From: Variovorax sp. WS11
GTDB lineage: Bacteria; Pseudomonadota; Gammaproteobacteria; Burkholderiales; Burkholderiaceae_C
Direction of reading: 5' to 3'
DNA: 64,000 nucleotides
Assembly: GCF_010499245.1 (NCBI RefSeq)
Contig: NZ_JAAGOW010000005.1
Span: 496,001-560,000, forward strand
Positions within the stretch are counted from its first letter, which is position 1; the number at the start of each line of letters is the position of its first letter. Positions 8,472 to 16,817 of the stretch are shown here, piece after piece. Position numbers and translations under genes: made by a program. The notes under the pieces were generated by a model. The model had not been told where the DNA came from, did no database searches, and saw only the letters and a list, made by a program, of their open reading frames with translations.

Positions 8472-9536
8472 ATGCCTGGCCCCCGAACAACTGCTGCGAC
8501 GATCTGCGCTGCGCTGGCACTGGCGTTGGCCTGTACGGGCGGGAGCCTCGCCATGGTCCCTTCTGCATCGAGCTTCGAAGCGGTGGTGCCCGCTCGCCAC
8601 GCGACGGCCCCGCCCCTCCAGGCCTGGTGGTCAGGCTTCGGGGATCCGACCCTGGACAGCCTGATCGCAGCGGCGACCGCCCCAACGCATTCGGCAGCGC
8701 CCCCGAGGCCCTTGTCGGCGACGCGCGCGGAAATCGCGGTCGCGCTCACGTACATCGCGCTCAACGTCGAGACGCTCAGCCTGAGGTACATCGAGAACGC
8801 GCGCTCTGCCGTCGCGCGGCAGTCGCAGTTGATGCAGCAGAGCAAGCCGCTGCACGACGACTTCCAGAAGCAGCTTGCGCAACGGCACGCCAACGCCGAC
8901 GACGCGATCCGCAAGATCCAGGCGCAGCGCGAGAGCCACATCGCATGGCTGGCCGCACAGTGCCGGCTGTCGGAGGTAGCGTTAAGGGCCCTCGTCGCCG
9001 ACACGCTGCAGGGCAAGGCGCTGCCCCGCTTCGCCTTGCCTGTTCCGAGCGAGCTACCCATGGCCTTGCTCGCCAACCGGGACGACGTGGACCTTGCGGC
9101 CTCGCTGTATGGCATCGACGCGGCGTCGGCACTGGATGGCGTCATCGCCACGACCGGCCAGTCGGACGCAGGGGAGCCGGCTCAGGCTGAAGACAGTTCG
9201 GCGGGCTACCCGCTCTATCCGCTCGTCGTGGAGCAGGCTCGCAAGGAGGTCTCCGGGGCGCTGCTCAGTCTTCAGTCGCAGAGCGACGCCACGCAGGCCG
9301 CCTATCGGCGCATGCTCGATGCAAAAGACGGCTTCGAGCTATCGAAGGCGCGTCACGACCGCGGCCAGCTGTCGGAGGTCCAACTCATGGAGGACTTCCA
9401 GGGCCTGATGCTGGCGCTGCAGCGGCTTGCCGTTGCGAACGGCGACCTGGCCGTCGCCTGGATTGCTTTCCTGGGAAGCATCGGGGGCGACACATCGATC
9501 CAATCCACTGCGGCCTGGCACCCGGAACGCGGGTAG
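8472..9536 (+). CDS. Short TolC/NodT-like outer-membrane factor
   Basis: This 354-residue protein matches outer-membrane efflux factors at several points: WWSGFGDPTLDSLI near residue 52 (the NodT-type start of the mature barrel), a long amphipathic helical stretch with ALTYIALNVETLSLRYIENA near 95, LLANRDDVDLAASL near 200, and a second helical repeat near 250-330. Normal family members have about 460-500 residues, so roughly a quarter is missing, chiefly between the first helices. The signal peptide ends in a weak lipobox (LALAC). The ATG at 8472 has GGTGGAG upstream. No RND pump or adaptor genes adjoin it. It may be a degenerate or repurposed channel. Confidence 0.65.
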   Translation: MPGPRTTAATICAALALALACTGGSLAMVPSASSFEAVVPARHATAPPLQAWWSGFGDPTLDSLIAAATAPTHSAAPPRPLSATRAEIAVALTYIALNVETLSLRYIENARSAVARQSQLMQQSKPLHDDFQKQLAQRHANADDAIRKIQAQRESHIAWLAAQCRLSEVALRALVADTLQGKALPRFALPVPSELPMALLANRDDVDLAASLYGIDAASALDGVIATTGQSDAGEPAQAEDSSAGYPLYPLVVEQARKEVSGALLSLQSQSDATQAAYRRMLDAKDGFELSKARHDRGQLSEVQLMEDFQGLMLALQRLAVANGDLAVAWIAFLGSIGGDTSIQSTAAWHPERG

Positions 9537-9634
9537 GTTCCGCGGCAGGCCTCCAGCAAGCCGCGCGAACCCTGATCCAGACGGCGGGCCGCCTTCGAGA
9601 ACGCCGCCCTTGCCCCTGCCATTTGATGCTCGAG

Positions 9635-9651
9635 TTCTCAGAACCTGAGAA
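9635..9651. promoter_or_regulatory. Perfect inverted repeat upstream of VOC/IclR operon
   Basis: TTCTCAG at 9635 and CTGAGAA at 9645 form a 7-bp perfect inverted repeat with a 3-bp centre. It lies 65 bp before the VOC gene start. There is no T-run, so an operator (IclR is encoded second in the operon) is more likely than a terminator. Confidence 0.5.
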
Positions 9652-9715
9652 TCGCGTTTGCGCTTCGAGAAGCAGCGATCGATGATTCAGCCATCGAAAG
9701 ATCAGGAGAGACAAG

Positions 9716-10534
9716 ATGGAAATCGGTGCTTCGCTCGCCACGCTGGAGCTGTACTCGAGCGACCCGGCCGCGATGGCGGACTTTTACGGCAGGACCTTTC
9801 GCCTGCATTGCGAGCAGACGGGCGAGTCGATCGCTTGCAGTGCCGATGGCCGCCATTTGAAGGTCTTCGCGGGGCGGGCAGGCCAGTTGCGGCGGGCCGT
9901 GTTCCGGTTTCAGTCACGCAGCGATTTCGACGCACATCGAAGTCTTCTTTCAACGCGAGAGATCCAGCTTTCCGAGCTCGAGGCCGATTGCTACACCGTT
10001 GCGGATCCGGACGGCCGGTGGATCACGTTTCTGGCGCCCGAGGTGGATCGAACGGTGCCGCCGGCCCAGGGACCCTTGCGCGCACGCCTTCAGCATTTCG
10101 CATTGCGTTCGCCGACGCCGGCGAAGCTGGTCGAGTTCTTCGTGAACGGCCTGGGCTTCGTGCTTTCCGACAGCGTGTTCGACGCTGCAGGCGACCTCAC
10201 CGCCGCCTTCATGAGGACCGACTCGGAGCACCACTCGCTGGCGGTCTTTCGTGCGCCCGAGGCGCGCTTCGATCATTTCTCGTGCGAGGCGCCGGACTGG
10301 CAGCAACTGCGCGACTGGGCCGATCACATGGCCCGCACCGGCACCAATCTCGCGTGGGGCATCGGCCGCCACGGGCCGGGCAACGACACCTTCCTGATGG
10401 TCCGGGACCCCGAGGGCAACATGGGCGAGATCTCGGCGGAGCTGGAAGTCTGCCAGCCCGGCCGCCCGGCGGGTGTGTGGCCGCATCGACCACAGACCTT
10501 GAACCAGTGGGGCGTGGCCATCATGCGCAGCTGA
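9716..10534 (+). CDS. VOC-superfamily protein, extradiol dioxygenase-like
   Basis: This 272-residue protein has two vicinal-oxygen-chelate modules. The C-terminal half keeps a plausible 2-His-1-carboxylate iron site: H127 (LQHFAL), H187 (FDHFSC) and E238 (MGEIS). This is as expected for 2,3-dihydroxybiphenyl or catechol 2,3-dioxygenase relatives. The N-terminal half is poorly conserved, as is usual for two-domain type I extradiol enzymes. AGGAGAG precedes the ATG. It opens a tightly packed operon that also encodes a FAD aromatic hydroxylase and an FAH-family hydrolase, so ring cleavage of a hydroxylated aromatic compound is a reasonable role. The substrate cannot be read from sequence. Confidence 0.82.
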   Translation: MEIGASLATLELYSSDPAAMADFYGRTFRLHCEQTGESIACSADGRHLKVFAGRAGQLRRAVFRFQSRSDFDAHRSLLSTREIQLSELEADCYTVADPDGRWITFLAPEVDRTVPPAQGPLRARLQHFALRSPTPAKLVEFFVNGLGFVLSDSVFDAAGDLTAAFMRTDSEHHSLAVFRAPEARFDHFSCEAPDWQQLRDWADHMARTGTNLAWGIGRHGPGNDTFLMVRDPEGNMGEISAELEVCQPGRPAGVWPHRPQTLNQWGVAIMRS

Positions 10535-10544
10535 GGCCATCGCC

Positions 10545-11303
10545 ATGCCCAAGACCAGCAAGGTCTTGCAGGTTCTCCGCCTTTTCGGCGGCAGCCGCAA
10601 GCAACTTCGGGCCACCGACATCGCATCGCTGTTCGGCGTATCGCCCGCAACCGCCTACCGCTATGTCTCCGAACTGGCAGAGGCCGGGTTCATCGAGCGC
10701 GCATCGGCCGGCCACTACGTGCTGGGCCCGACGATCGTCGAGCTGGATCGAGAGATCCGGATCAACGACCCCTTGATCGCCGCGGCGTCGGAGGTGATGC
10801 GAACGCTCTGCGAACGCAGCGGCGCCACGATCATTCTCAGCCGCCTGCACGGCAACAAGGTGGTCTGCGTGAGCGAGATGCGCGGCCGCTACGGCCCCAC
10901 CACCGTGAGCTACGAGCGGGGCCGCGCGATGCCCCTCTATCGCGGTGCGACTTCGAAGGTGATCTTCGCCCACATGGCCCCCGCCGAGATCGCTGCGATC
11001 GCGCAGCGCGATGCGAGTGGGCTCCGGAAGGCGGGCGTGCCTGCGGCCCGGGGCGCGCTTGTCGACTACCTCGCCGAGATCCGGGCCCGGCCGGTCTATG
11101 CAACGGCGGGCGAAGTCGACCCGGAGGCCATGGGCTGGGCGGTCGCCCTTCATCACGGCAAGCATCTGCTGGGGAGCTTGAGCGCGATCTATTCGAAGGC
11201 GACGCCGGAGGCCGCCAGGGCAAGGATCGGCGATCAACTGGTTCGCGCAGGCTTGCGAATCGAAGGCCGCCTCGAAGCCCCCGGACACACGAGTCAAACA
11301 TGA
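10545..11303 (+). CDS. IclR-family transcriptional regulator
   Basis: The protein of 252 residues has an N-terminal winged HTH (about 1-65: ATDIASLFGVSPATAYRYVSEL) and a C-terminal IclR effector domain (GAF-like, about 80-245). It starts 10 bp after the VOC gene, and its stop overlaps the first possible start of the hydroxylase gene. It is therefore embedded as the second gene of the operon it probably controls, instead of being divergent as is usual for IclR regulators. The inverted repeat at 9635 is a candidate binding site. Confidence 0.92.
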   Translation: MPKTSKVLQVLRLFGGSRKQLRATDIASLFGVSPATAYRYVSELAEAGFIERASAGHYVLGPTIVELDREIRINDPLIAAASEVMRTLCERSGATIILSRLHGNKVVCVSEMRGRYGPTTVSYERGRAMPLYRGATSKVIFAHMAPAEIAAIAQRDASGLRKAGVPAARGALVDYLAEIRARPVYATAGEVDPEAMGWAVALHHGKHLLGSLSAIYSKATPEAARARIGDQLVRAGLRIEGRLEAPGHTSQT

Positions 11304-11320
11304 AGGAAGCGGAGACACGC

Positions 11321-12925
11321 ATGACCGATGCCAACTCATTCGACGTGATCGTGGTCGGCGCGGGGCCGGTCGGCCTCACCTTGGCCAACCTTCTGGGCCA
11401 GTACGGCGTCAAGACGCTGGTGGTCGAGAAAATCCGCCGGCTCGAGGGCGAGCCACGCGCCGTGACCCTGGACGACGAAAGCCTCCGCACCATGCAAAGC
11501 GCGGGCCTCATCGATGCCGTGGTGCGGGATGTCGTGCTGGGCTACGGCGTGCAGTACTTCGACTGGCAGGGCAAGCCGCTCGCGTCCATCCAGCCGACGC
11601 GCCAGGAGTACGGATACCCCAAGCGCAACGCATTTCGCCAGCCCCTGCTGGTGAAGACACTGTTCGAGGGACTGGCTCGGTTCCCGAACGTCGAGGTGCG
11701 CTTCGGCCACGAGCTCGTCTCCCTGGAACAGGATGCCCACGAAGTGCGTTGCGAACTGGCGCAAGCGGGTGGCCGCAGCGTGGTGGCTGCGAGTTGGGTG
11801 GCCGCCTGCGACGGCGGACGCAGCAAGGTGCGCGAGCTGTCGAAGATCGCGCTGGACGGCGACACCTACCCCGAGCGCTGGCTCATCGTCGACCTTGCAG
11901 AACGCACGCTGGCCCTGCGCCACACGCGCACGTACTGCGACCCGCGCCGGCCGGCCATTCGGCTTCCAGGCCCGCAAGGAAGCCTGCGCTACGAGTTCAT
12001 GCTTCGGGCGGGGGACCGCGACGAAGACGTCCTGAACGAGCAGACCTTCCGCCAATGGATCCGCGAGCGGGTGGCGCAGGACGCGGAGCTGCCCCTGGTG
12101 CGCAAGGCGATTTATGGATTCCATGCGCGCGTGGCGACGCGGTGGAAGGACGGGCGCGTGCTGCTGGCAGGAGACGCGGCACACCTGACGCCGCCGTTCG
12201 CCGGCCAGGGACTCAACAGCGGCATTCGAGACGCCACGAATCTCGCGTGGAAGCTCGCGGCCGTCGTCGGCTGGGGGGTGCCGGCGGGGCTTCTCGACAC
12301 GTACGAGCCCGAGCGCCGCCCCCATGCCGCCGCCCTGATTCGCATGGCGCTACGCATCGGCGCGTTCATGCAGCCCAAGACCCTCCTGGGCGCCTGGCTT
12401 GCGCAATCCGCGCTTCGCCTGGCCTGCCTGGTGCCGGCCTGCCGTGACTACATCCTTCAACTGCGCTTCAAGCCCAAGCCGCAGCTGCAGCAGGGCGCGT
12501 TCCATCCGACGGCCTCGCATCCCCACTCCGAACTGCTCCCGCAGCCGGACGTCGAGCTGCCAACGGGAGAAGTCGTGCGCCTGGACAGCGTGCTCGGCGA
12601 AGGCTTTGCCGTGCTCGGCTGGGACACGCCCGCGTTCCGCGAACGGGCGGCCTCGCTTCTGCCGAACGGAGCGCCAGGCCGGATCGTCGCGCTGCTGCGT
12701 TCCGACGAAGACTTCCTGCCCACGCCGATCGACGCCGCGATCGTGGCCGTGCGCGATCGCAGCTGCGCGCTGGAGAAGACGCTGGCCGACCACGATGCCG
12801 TCGCGATGGTCGTCCGGCCCGATCGCTACTGGTCGCGCCTGATCGACCACAGCGCCCTTGCTTCCCCTGCCAAGCCATCCAACCAAGGAGACAACCATGT
12901 TCAAGCCCAGCAAGCACTGGCGTGA
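11321..12925 (+). CDS. FAD-dependent aromatic hydroxylase (MhpA-like)
   Basis: This 534-residue class A flavoprotein monooxygenase has all three family motifs: GAGPVG in the first Rossmann fold (near residue 15), CDGGRSKVRE near 165 and GDAAHLTPPFAGQGLN near 285. The C-terminal thioredoxin-like extension (about 400-530) is typical of 3-(3-hydroxyphenyl)propionate hydroxylase MhpA and PheA/TfdB relatives. I chose ATG 11321 because GGAG lies six bases upstream; ATG 11300 overlaps the IclR stop. It inserts a hydroxyl on a phenolic ring using NAD(P)H and oxygen, preparing it for cleavage. The last 29 bases overlap the next gene's ribosome-binding site and start. Family assignment is firm; substrate unknown. 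Confidence 0.92.
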   Translation: MTDANSFDVIVVGAGPVGLTLANLLGQYGVKTLVVEKIRRLEGEPRAVTLDDESLRTMQSAGLIDAVVRDVVLGYGVQYFDWQGKPLASIQPTRQEYGYPKRNAFRQPLLVKTLFEGLARFPNVEVRFGHELVSLEQDAHEVRCELAQAGGRSVVAASWVAACDGGRSKVRELSKIALDGDTYPERWLIVDLAERTLALRHTRTYCDPRRPAIRLPGPQGSLRYEFMLRAGDRDEDVLNEQTFRQWIRERVAQDAELPLVRKAIYGFHARVATRWKDGRVLLAGDAAHLTPPFAGQGLNSGIRDATNLAWKLAAVVGWGVPAGLLDTYEPERRPHAAALIRMALRIGAFMQPKTLLGAWLAQSALRLACLVPACRDYILQLRFKPKPQLQQGAFHPTASHPHSELLPQPDVELPTGEVVRLDSVLGEGFAVLGWDTPAFRERAASLLPNGAPGRIVALLRSDEDFLPTPIDAAIVAVRDRSCALEKTLADHDAVAMVVRPDRYWSRLIDHSALASPAKPSNQGDNHVQAQQALA

Positions 12926-13895
12926 AGGCGCCCGTATCGCGGCATTCGCAGCCGGCCTGGCGCTGACAGCCGGCGGCGCCGGCGCCCAGCCCGCATTCCC
13001 CACGAAGACCGTGAGGCTGATCACGCCCTTCGCTGCGGGCAGCGGCCCGGACGTGGCCTTGCGGGTGGTGGCCGAGCGCCTTGCCAGAAAGTGGGGGCAG
13101 TCGGTCATCGTGGACAACCGACCGGGTGGCAACGGCTTTATCGCCATCGCGGCGCTTCGACAGGCGTCCCCGGATGGACACGACCTGATCCAGCTGGACA
13201 GCAACCATGTGACGACGCATCCCCACACGTTCACGAAGCTGCCATACGACGCACAGAAGGACCTGGAACCCGTGCGCCCGCTTTTCCGCAACCACTTCTT
13301 CGTCGTCGTTGCCAAGGACAGTCCCTACAGGTCGTTCGACGACATCGTCGCTGCCGCACGCGGCAAGCCGGGCCGGGTGACCTACGGCTCCTGGTCCAAC
13401 GGAAGTCCCGGCCACCTCGGCGCACTGCGTCTGCAGAAGCTGCAAGGCATCGAGATGATGCACGTGCCGTACAAGGAGATGAACCAGCTCTACACCGCGG
13501 TTGCCACGAAAGAAGTGGACTGGGCGCTGGGCAGTGCGGCGAGTGCCGGCGCGCTGGAAAAGGCCGCCAAGGTCCGGTTCATCGCCACTGCCGGTCCGAC
13601 CCGCTCGAAGGGCTACCCGGAGGTTCCTTCGGTCGATGAGAAGCCAGTTACCAAGGGCTACGAAGTGGCCGCCTGGACCGGCCTGTTCGCGCCCAAGGGG
13701 ACGCCCAAGGCACTACGGGAAAAGATCAGCGCGGACCTCAAGGAGGCGCTGAATGCGCCCGAGGTGCGCGAGCGTTATCGCGGCTTCGACTACCAAGCCT
13801 TCGATGCCGTTCCGGATGCCTTTGCGCACCTCATCCGGCATGAAAGCAAGGGTTGGGAAGACATCATCAAGTCCGCCCATCTCAAACTCGACTAA
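12897..13895 (+). CDS. Bug/TctC-family substrate-binding protein
   Basis: This 332-residue secreted receptor has a signal peptide ending near GGAGAQPAFP, the PTKTVRLITPFAAGSGPDV start of the mature Bug fold, VIVDNRPGGNG near residue 75 and HVPYKEM near 188. AAGGAG lies upstream of the ATG at 12897, and the gene overlaps the end of the hydroxylase gene, indicating translational coupling. The canonical HVPYRG carries K-E in place of R-G here, so the ligand pocket may differ. It is presumably the periplasmic receptor for the aromatic carboxylate degraded by this operon. No TctAB genes are in the window. Confidence 0.92.
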   Translation: MFKPSKHWREGARIAAFAAGLALTAGGAGAQPAFPTKTVRLITPFAAGSGPDVALRVVAERLARKWGQSVIVDNRPGGNGFIAIAALRQASPDGHDLIQLDSNHVTTHPHTFTKLPYDAQKDLEPVRPLFRNHFFVVVAKDSPYRSFDDIVAAARGKPGRVTYGSWSNGSPGHLGALRLQKLQGIEMMHVPYKEMNQLYTAVATKEVDWALGSAASAGALEKAAKVRFIATAGPTRSKGYPEVPSVDEKPVTKGYEVAAWTGLFAPKGTPKALREKISADLKEALNAPEVRERYRGFDYQAFDAVPDAFAHLIRHESKGWEDIIKSAHLKLD

Positions 13896-13904
13896 GGAAA
13901 AGAC

Positions 13905-14816
13905 ATGAAGTTCATCAGCTACCGGGTGGGCGCAGAGGCATCGTATGGAATGTTGCGCGGCGCATCCGACGTCATCGATCTTCGCAAGCGGCTGGGCCCG
14001 CAGGCCAGCACCCTGAAGGCACTGCTCGAGACCGGGGAGGCCACGGCCCTGGCATCGACCCATGCGTCGGCGGATGCCGACCATGCGTTGGCCGATCTGC
14101 GACTCCTGCCGCCGATCGTCGATCCGAAGACGATCGCCTGCGTCGGTCACAACTACGAAGCGCATCGCGTCGAGACCCAGCGCGATCCGACGGCGCATCC
14201 GTCGATCTTCCTGCGCGGCAGCGAGTCGCTGCAGGCGGCTGGCGAGCCGCTGCTGATGCCTCGCGAATCGACGCAGCTCGATTACGAGGGCGAGCTGGCC
14301 ATCGTCATCGGCAAGAGGGGCCGCCGCATCTCCGAGGCCGATGCCTGGGACCATGTCTTCGGCGTGAGCTGCTTCAACGACGGGAGCGTGCGCGACTGGC
14401 AGCATCACACGCGCCAGTTCATCCCCGGCAAGAACTTTCCGGAGACCGGCGGATTCGGCCCGTTCCTGGTGACCCTCGACGAGCTCCCCGCAGACCGTAC
14501 GCTCGACTTGAGTACGCGCGTGAATGGCCAGCAAGTGCAGCATGCGCGAACCGACCAGATGATCTTCCCCATCCCTGTGCTGGTGAACTACATCTCGACC
14601 TTCGTCACGCTGTTGCCCGGCGATGTCATCGTCACGGGAACGCCCGGAGGCGTGGGCGTGAAGCGGTCGCCTCCCCTGTGGCTCAAGCCCGGGGACAAGG
14701 TCGAGGTGGAGATATCTTCGGTGGGGCTGCTGGAGAACGGCGTGGCACTGGAGGCACTCGATCGGAGGTCTGCCGACATCAAGAAAGCTGATGCTGATGT
14801 AAAGCCAGCGCGATGA
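13905..14816 (+). CDS. Fumarylacetoacetate hydrolase-family protein
   Basis: This 303-residue protein has the FAH C-terminal catalytic fold. GHNYEAH lies near residue 83, the metal-binding DYEGELAIVIG motif near 127 and SCFNDGSVRDWQ near 155, with PGDVIVTGTPGGVG near 240. The spacing of the two glutamates and the aspartate fits a divalent-metal site. Family members hydrolyse C-C bonds of acylpyruvates or act as hydratases/decarboxylases after extradiol ring cleavage. Being nine bases after the receptor gene and downstream of a hydroxylase and VOC dioxygenase, it probably processes the ring-cleavage product. Whether it is a hydrolase or hydratase cannot be decided from sequence. Confidence 0.9.
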   Translation: MKFISYRVGAEASYGMLRGASDVIDLRKRLGPQASTLKALLETGEATALASTHASADADHALADLRLLPPIVDPKTIACVGHNYEAHRVETQRDPTAHPSIFLRGSESLQAAGEPLLMPRESTQLDYEGELAIVIGKRGRRISEADAWDHVFGVSCFNDGSVRDWQHHTRQFIPGKNFPETGGFGPFLVTLDELPADRTLDLSTRVNGQQVQHARTDQMIFPIPVLVNYISTFVTLLPGDVIVTGTPGGVGVKRSPPLWLKPGDKVEVEISSVGLLENGVALEALDRRSADIKKADADVKPAR

Positions 14817-14868
14817 ACAACCGGAAGCCTTGCGGTGGCCGCACGATGGCCACATCCAGGTGCACCGC

Positions 14869-15702
14869 ATGAGTCCCGTCCCGCCTTTCATCCTCGTTCC
14901 CCGCAAGGGCCCACTCATCGTGTCGATCCCGCATCTGGGCCGGCACATTCCGGATGAACTGGGCGACATCTACACACCCGAAGCCAGGCTGGTGGAAGAC
15001 ACCGACTGGCACCTCGACGAGCTCTACGCCTTCGCCGCGGACCTCGACGCCACGGTCATCGCAGGAACGGTGTCCCGCTATGTGATCGATCTCAATCGGC
15101 CGGCCAGCGGCGAATCCCTGTACCCGGGCATGATCACGACCTCGTTGTGCCCGATCGAGACCTTCCGCGGCACGCCGATCTACAAGCCGGATTCCGAACC
15201 GTCGGCGGCAGAGATCGCGAAGCGCGTGGAAGGCTACTGGAAGCCCTACCACGCTGCGCTCAAGTCCCAGATCGTGCGTCTGCGGGGCGATCACGCGAAC
15301 ATCCTCCTCTGGGAGGCCCACTCCATCGCCAGCGTGCTGCCCCGGCTCTTCTCGGGCAAGCTGCCCGATCTCAATTTCGGCACCTCGGACGGCGAGAGCT
15401 GCAGCGAATCGGTCATTGCCGGCGCAGTGGACGCGGTCCGCGGCTCTCCCTGGTCGTGGGTCGTGAACGGCCGCTTCAAGGGCGGATTCATCACCCGCCG
15501 TTACGGCGAGCCGGCGGCCGGCGTGCACGCCGTGCAGCTCGAAATGTGCCAGTCCCTGTACATGGAGGAAGACCACCCCTTCGGCTGGCGCGCGGACCGA
15601 GCGGCGGCCGTCATGCCGGCGGTCCGGGCAGCGGTCCAGGGCGCGCTGAACGGCCTCCCGCGCACGGCCGCCAAGCCACCCGCAGATATACTTTCCGGCT
15701 GA
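14869..15702 (+). CDS. hutG: N-formylglutamate amidohydrolase-like protein
   Basis: The 277-residue protein matches the HutG/N-formylglutamate deformylase family. It has IVSIPHLGRHIP near the start, DTDWHLDELYAF near 45, SRYVIDLNRP near 70, WEAHSI near 150 and QLEMCQSLYM near 230. In histidine degradation this zinc enzyme releases formate from N-formylglutamate. No hut genes are present here; instead the gene closes a ring-cleavage operon 52 bp after the FAH gene. It may deformylate or deamidate a ring-cleavage intermediate, or supply glutamate. I chose ATG 14869; an upstream TTG (14830) adds 13 unlikely residues. The family call is firm, the role in this operon is inference. Confidence 0.85.
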   Translation: MSPVPPFILVPRKGPLIVSIPHLGRHIPDELGDIYTPEARLVEDTDWHLDELYAFAADLDATVIAGTVSRYVIDLNRPASGESLYPGMITTSLCPIETFRGTPIYKPDSEPSAAEIAKRVEGYWKPYHAALKSQIVRLRGDHANILLWEAHSIASVLPRLFSGKLPDLNFGTSDGESCSESVIAGAVDAVRGSPWSWVVNGRFKGGFITRRYGEPAAGVHAVQLEMCQSLYMEEDHPFGWRADRAAAVMPAVRAAVQGALNGLPRTAAKPPADILSG

Positions 15703-15713
15703 ACAACCCGTCC

Positions 15714-16715
15714 ATGAACCTGACAGACGAGCAGTCCCTTCCGGACTGGGAGTTGCTGGCGAGTTGGGTTGCCGTCATCGAGGCCGGGAGCGTCTCGGAA
15801 GCGGCACGTTTGCTGCGCATCTCCCAGGCCGCCGTTTCCCAGCGCGTCAAGCAGCTGGAAACGATCTTCGCCACCCCGCTGCTCGACCGCTCGACGCGCC
15901 CCGCGCAACCCACCGCAGCCGGCCAGCGTCTCTTCGAGAATTCCAAGGACCTGCTGACGCGCGCCGACCAGATGATGGAGAGCGTGCGCAACGTGAGCCG
16001 CGCCAAGCGCATGGTGGTGCGCTTCGGCTGCGTGGATTCCTTCGCGGCGACCATTGGCCCGCTGATGATCAAGGCGCTCTCCAGCTCATCGCACCAGATC
16101 CGGCTGTGGTCGGGCATCACGCCCACGCTCGAGGGCTTGATCGAAAGCCGCCAACTGGACCTGGCGGTGACCACCAGCGTGACCGCACTGCCGAGCATTT
16201 CGCGGGCCCAGCTCTTCACTGAGCGCTACTACGCGGTGCTGCCCGCCACCTTCGAAGTGAACCGCCTGGGGTCGCTGCTCGACCTGAGCCGGCATCTCCA
16301 GTTCATCCGCTACAGCGCGCGGTCCTTCATCGGCCAGCAGATCGACGAGTACCTTCAACGTGCCGGCGATGCGCTGGAGCGCACCTGCGAATTCGACGCG
16401 ACCGACCCGCTGCTGAGCCTGGTGGCCAGCGGCATGGGCTTCGCGCTGACCACGCCCCTTTGCATCTGGCAGTCGCGCCAGTTCCTGCCCGACATCCGGA
16501 TCGTGCCCTTGTCGGCCTTCACGCGCCAGGGCCGGCCCTACCCGGAGATGACACGGACGTTCCATCTGGCCTACCGGCAGGGCGAGCTGGGCACCTTGCC
16601 GAACGAGGTGCGCGATCTGGTGCGCATCGCCGTGCGAAGACACCTCTCCAGCGAGATCAGCGCGCAGCTGCACCTCGAGAAGGACGTGCTGTGGACGCCT
16701 TCGGACGCGGACTAG
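15714..16715 (+). CDS. LysR-family transcriptional regulator
   Basis: The 333-residue protein has the LysR HTH near residues 18-75 (VIEAGSVSEAARLLRISQAAVSQRVKQLE) and a substrate domain from about 100 onward. It starts 11 bp after the amidohydrolase stop on the same strand, so it may be co-transcribed with the ring-cleavage operon. It may also regulate the P5C dehydrogenase gene that begins 102 bp downstream. I chose ATG 15714 because it gives a normal N-terminus; the open frame extends far upstream only because of the high GC content. Confidence 0.9.
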   Translation: MNLTDEQSLPDWELLASWVAVIEAGSVSEAARLLRISQAAVSQRVKQLETIFATPLLDRSTRPAQPTAAGQRLFENSKDLLTRADQMMESVRNVSRAKRMVVRFGCVDSFAATIGPLMIKALSSSSHQIRLWSGITPTLEGLIESRQLDLAVTTSVTALPSISRAQLFTERYYAVLPATFEVNRLGSLLDLSRHLQFIRYSARSFIGQQIDEYLQRAGDALERTCEFDATDPLLSLVASGMGFALTTPLCIWQSRQFLPDIRIVPLSAFTRQGRPYPEMTRTFHLAYRQGELGTLPNEVRDLVRIAVRRHLSSEISAQLHLEKDVLWTPSDAD

Positions 16716-16817
16716 CGCCGCCTTGCTGATCCTTAGGATAAGCGCGGGTGAAAGAAGGTCCGCAGGCCCTGCGCAGGGACAGAATGGACTCATCAGGTCA
16801 CTTCACTCCCGACATCC

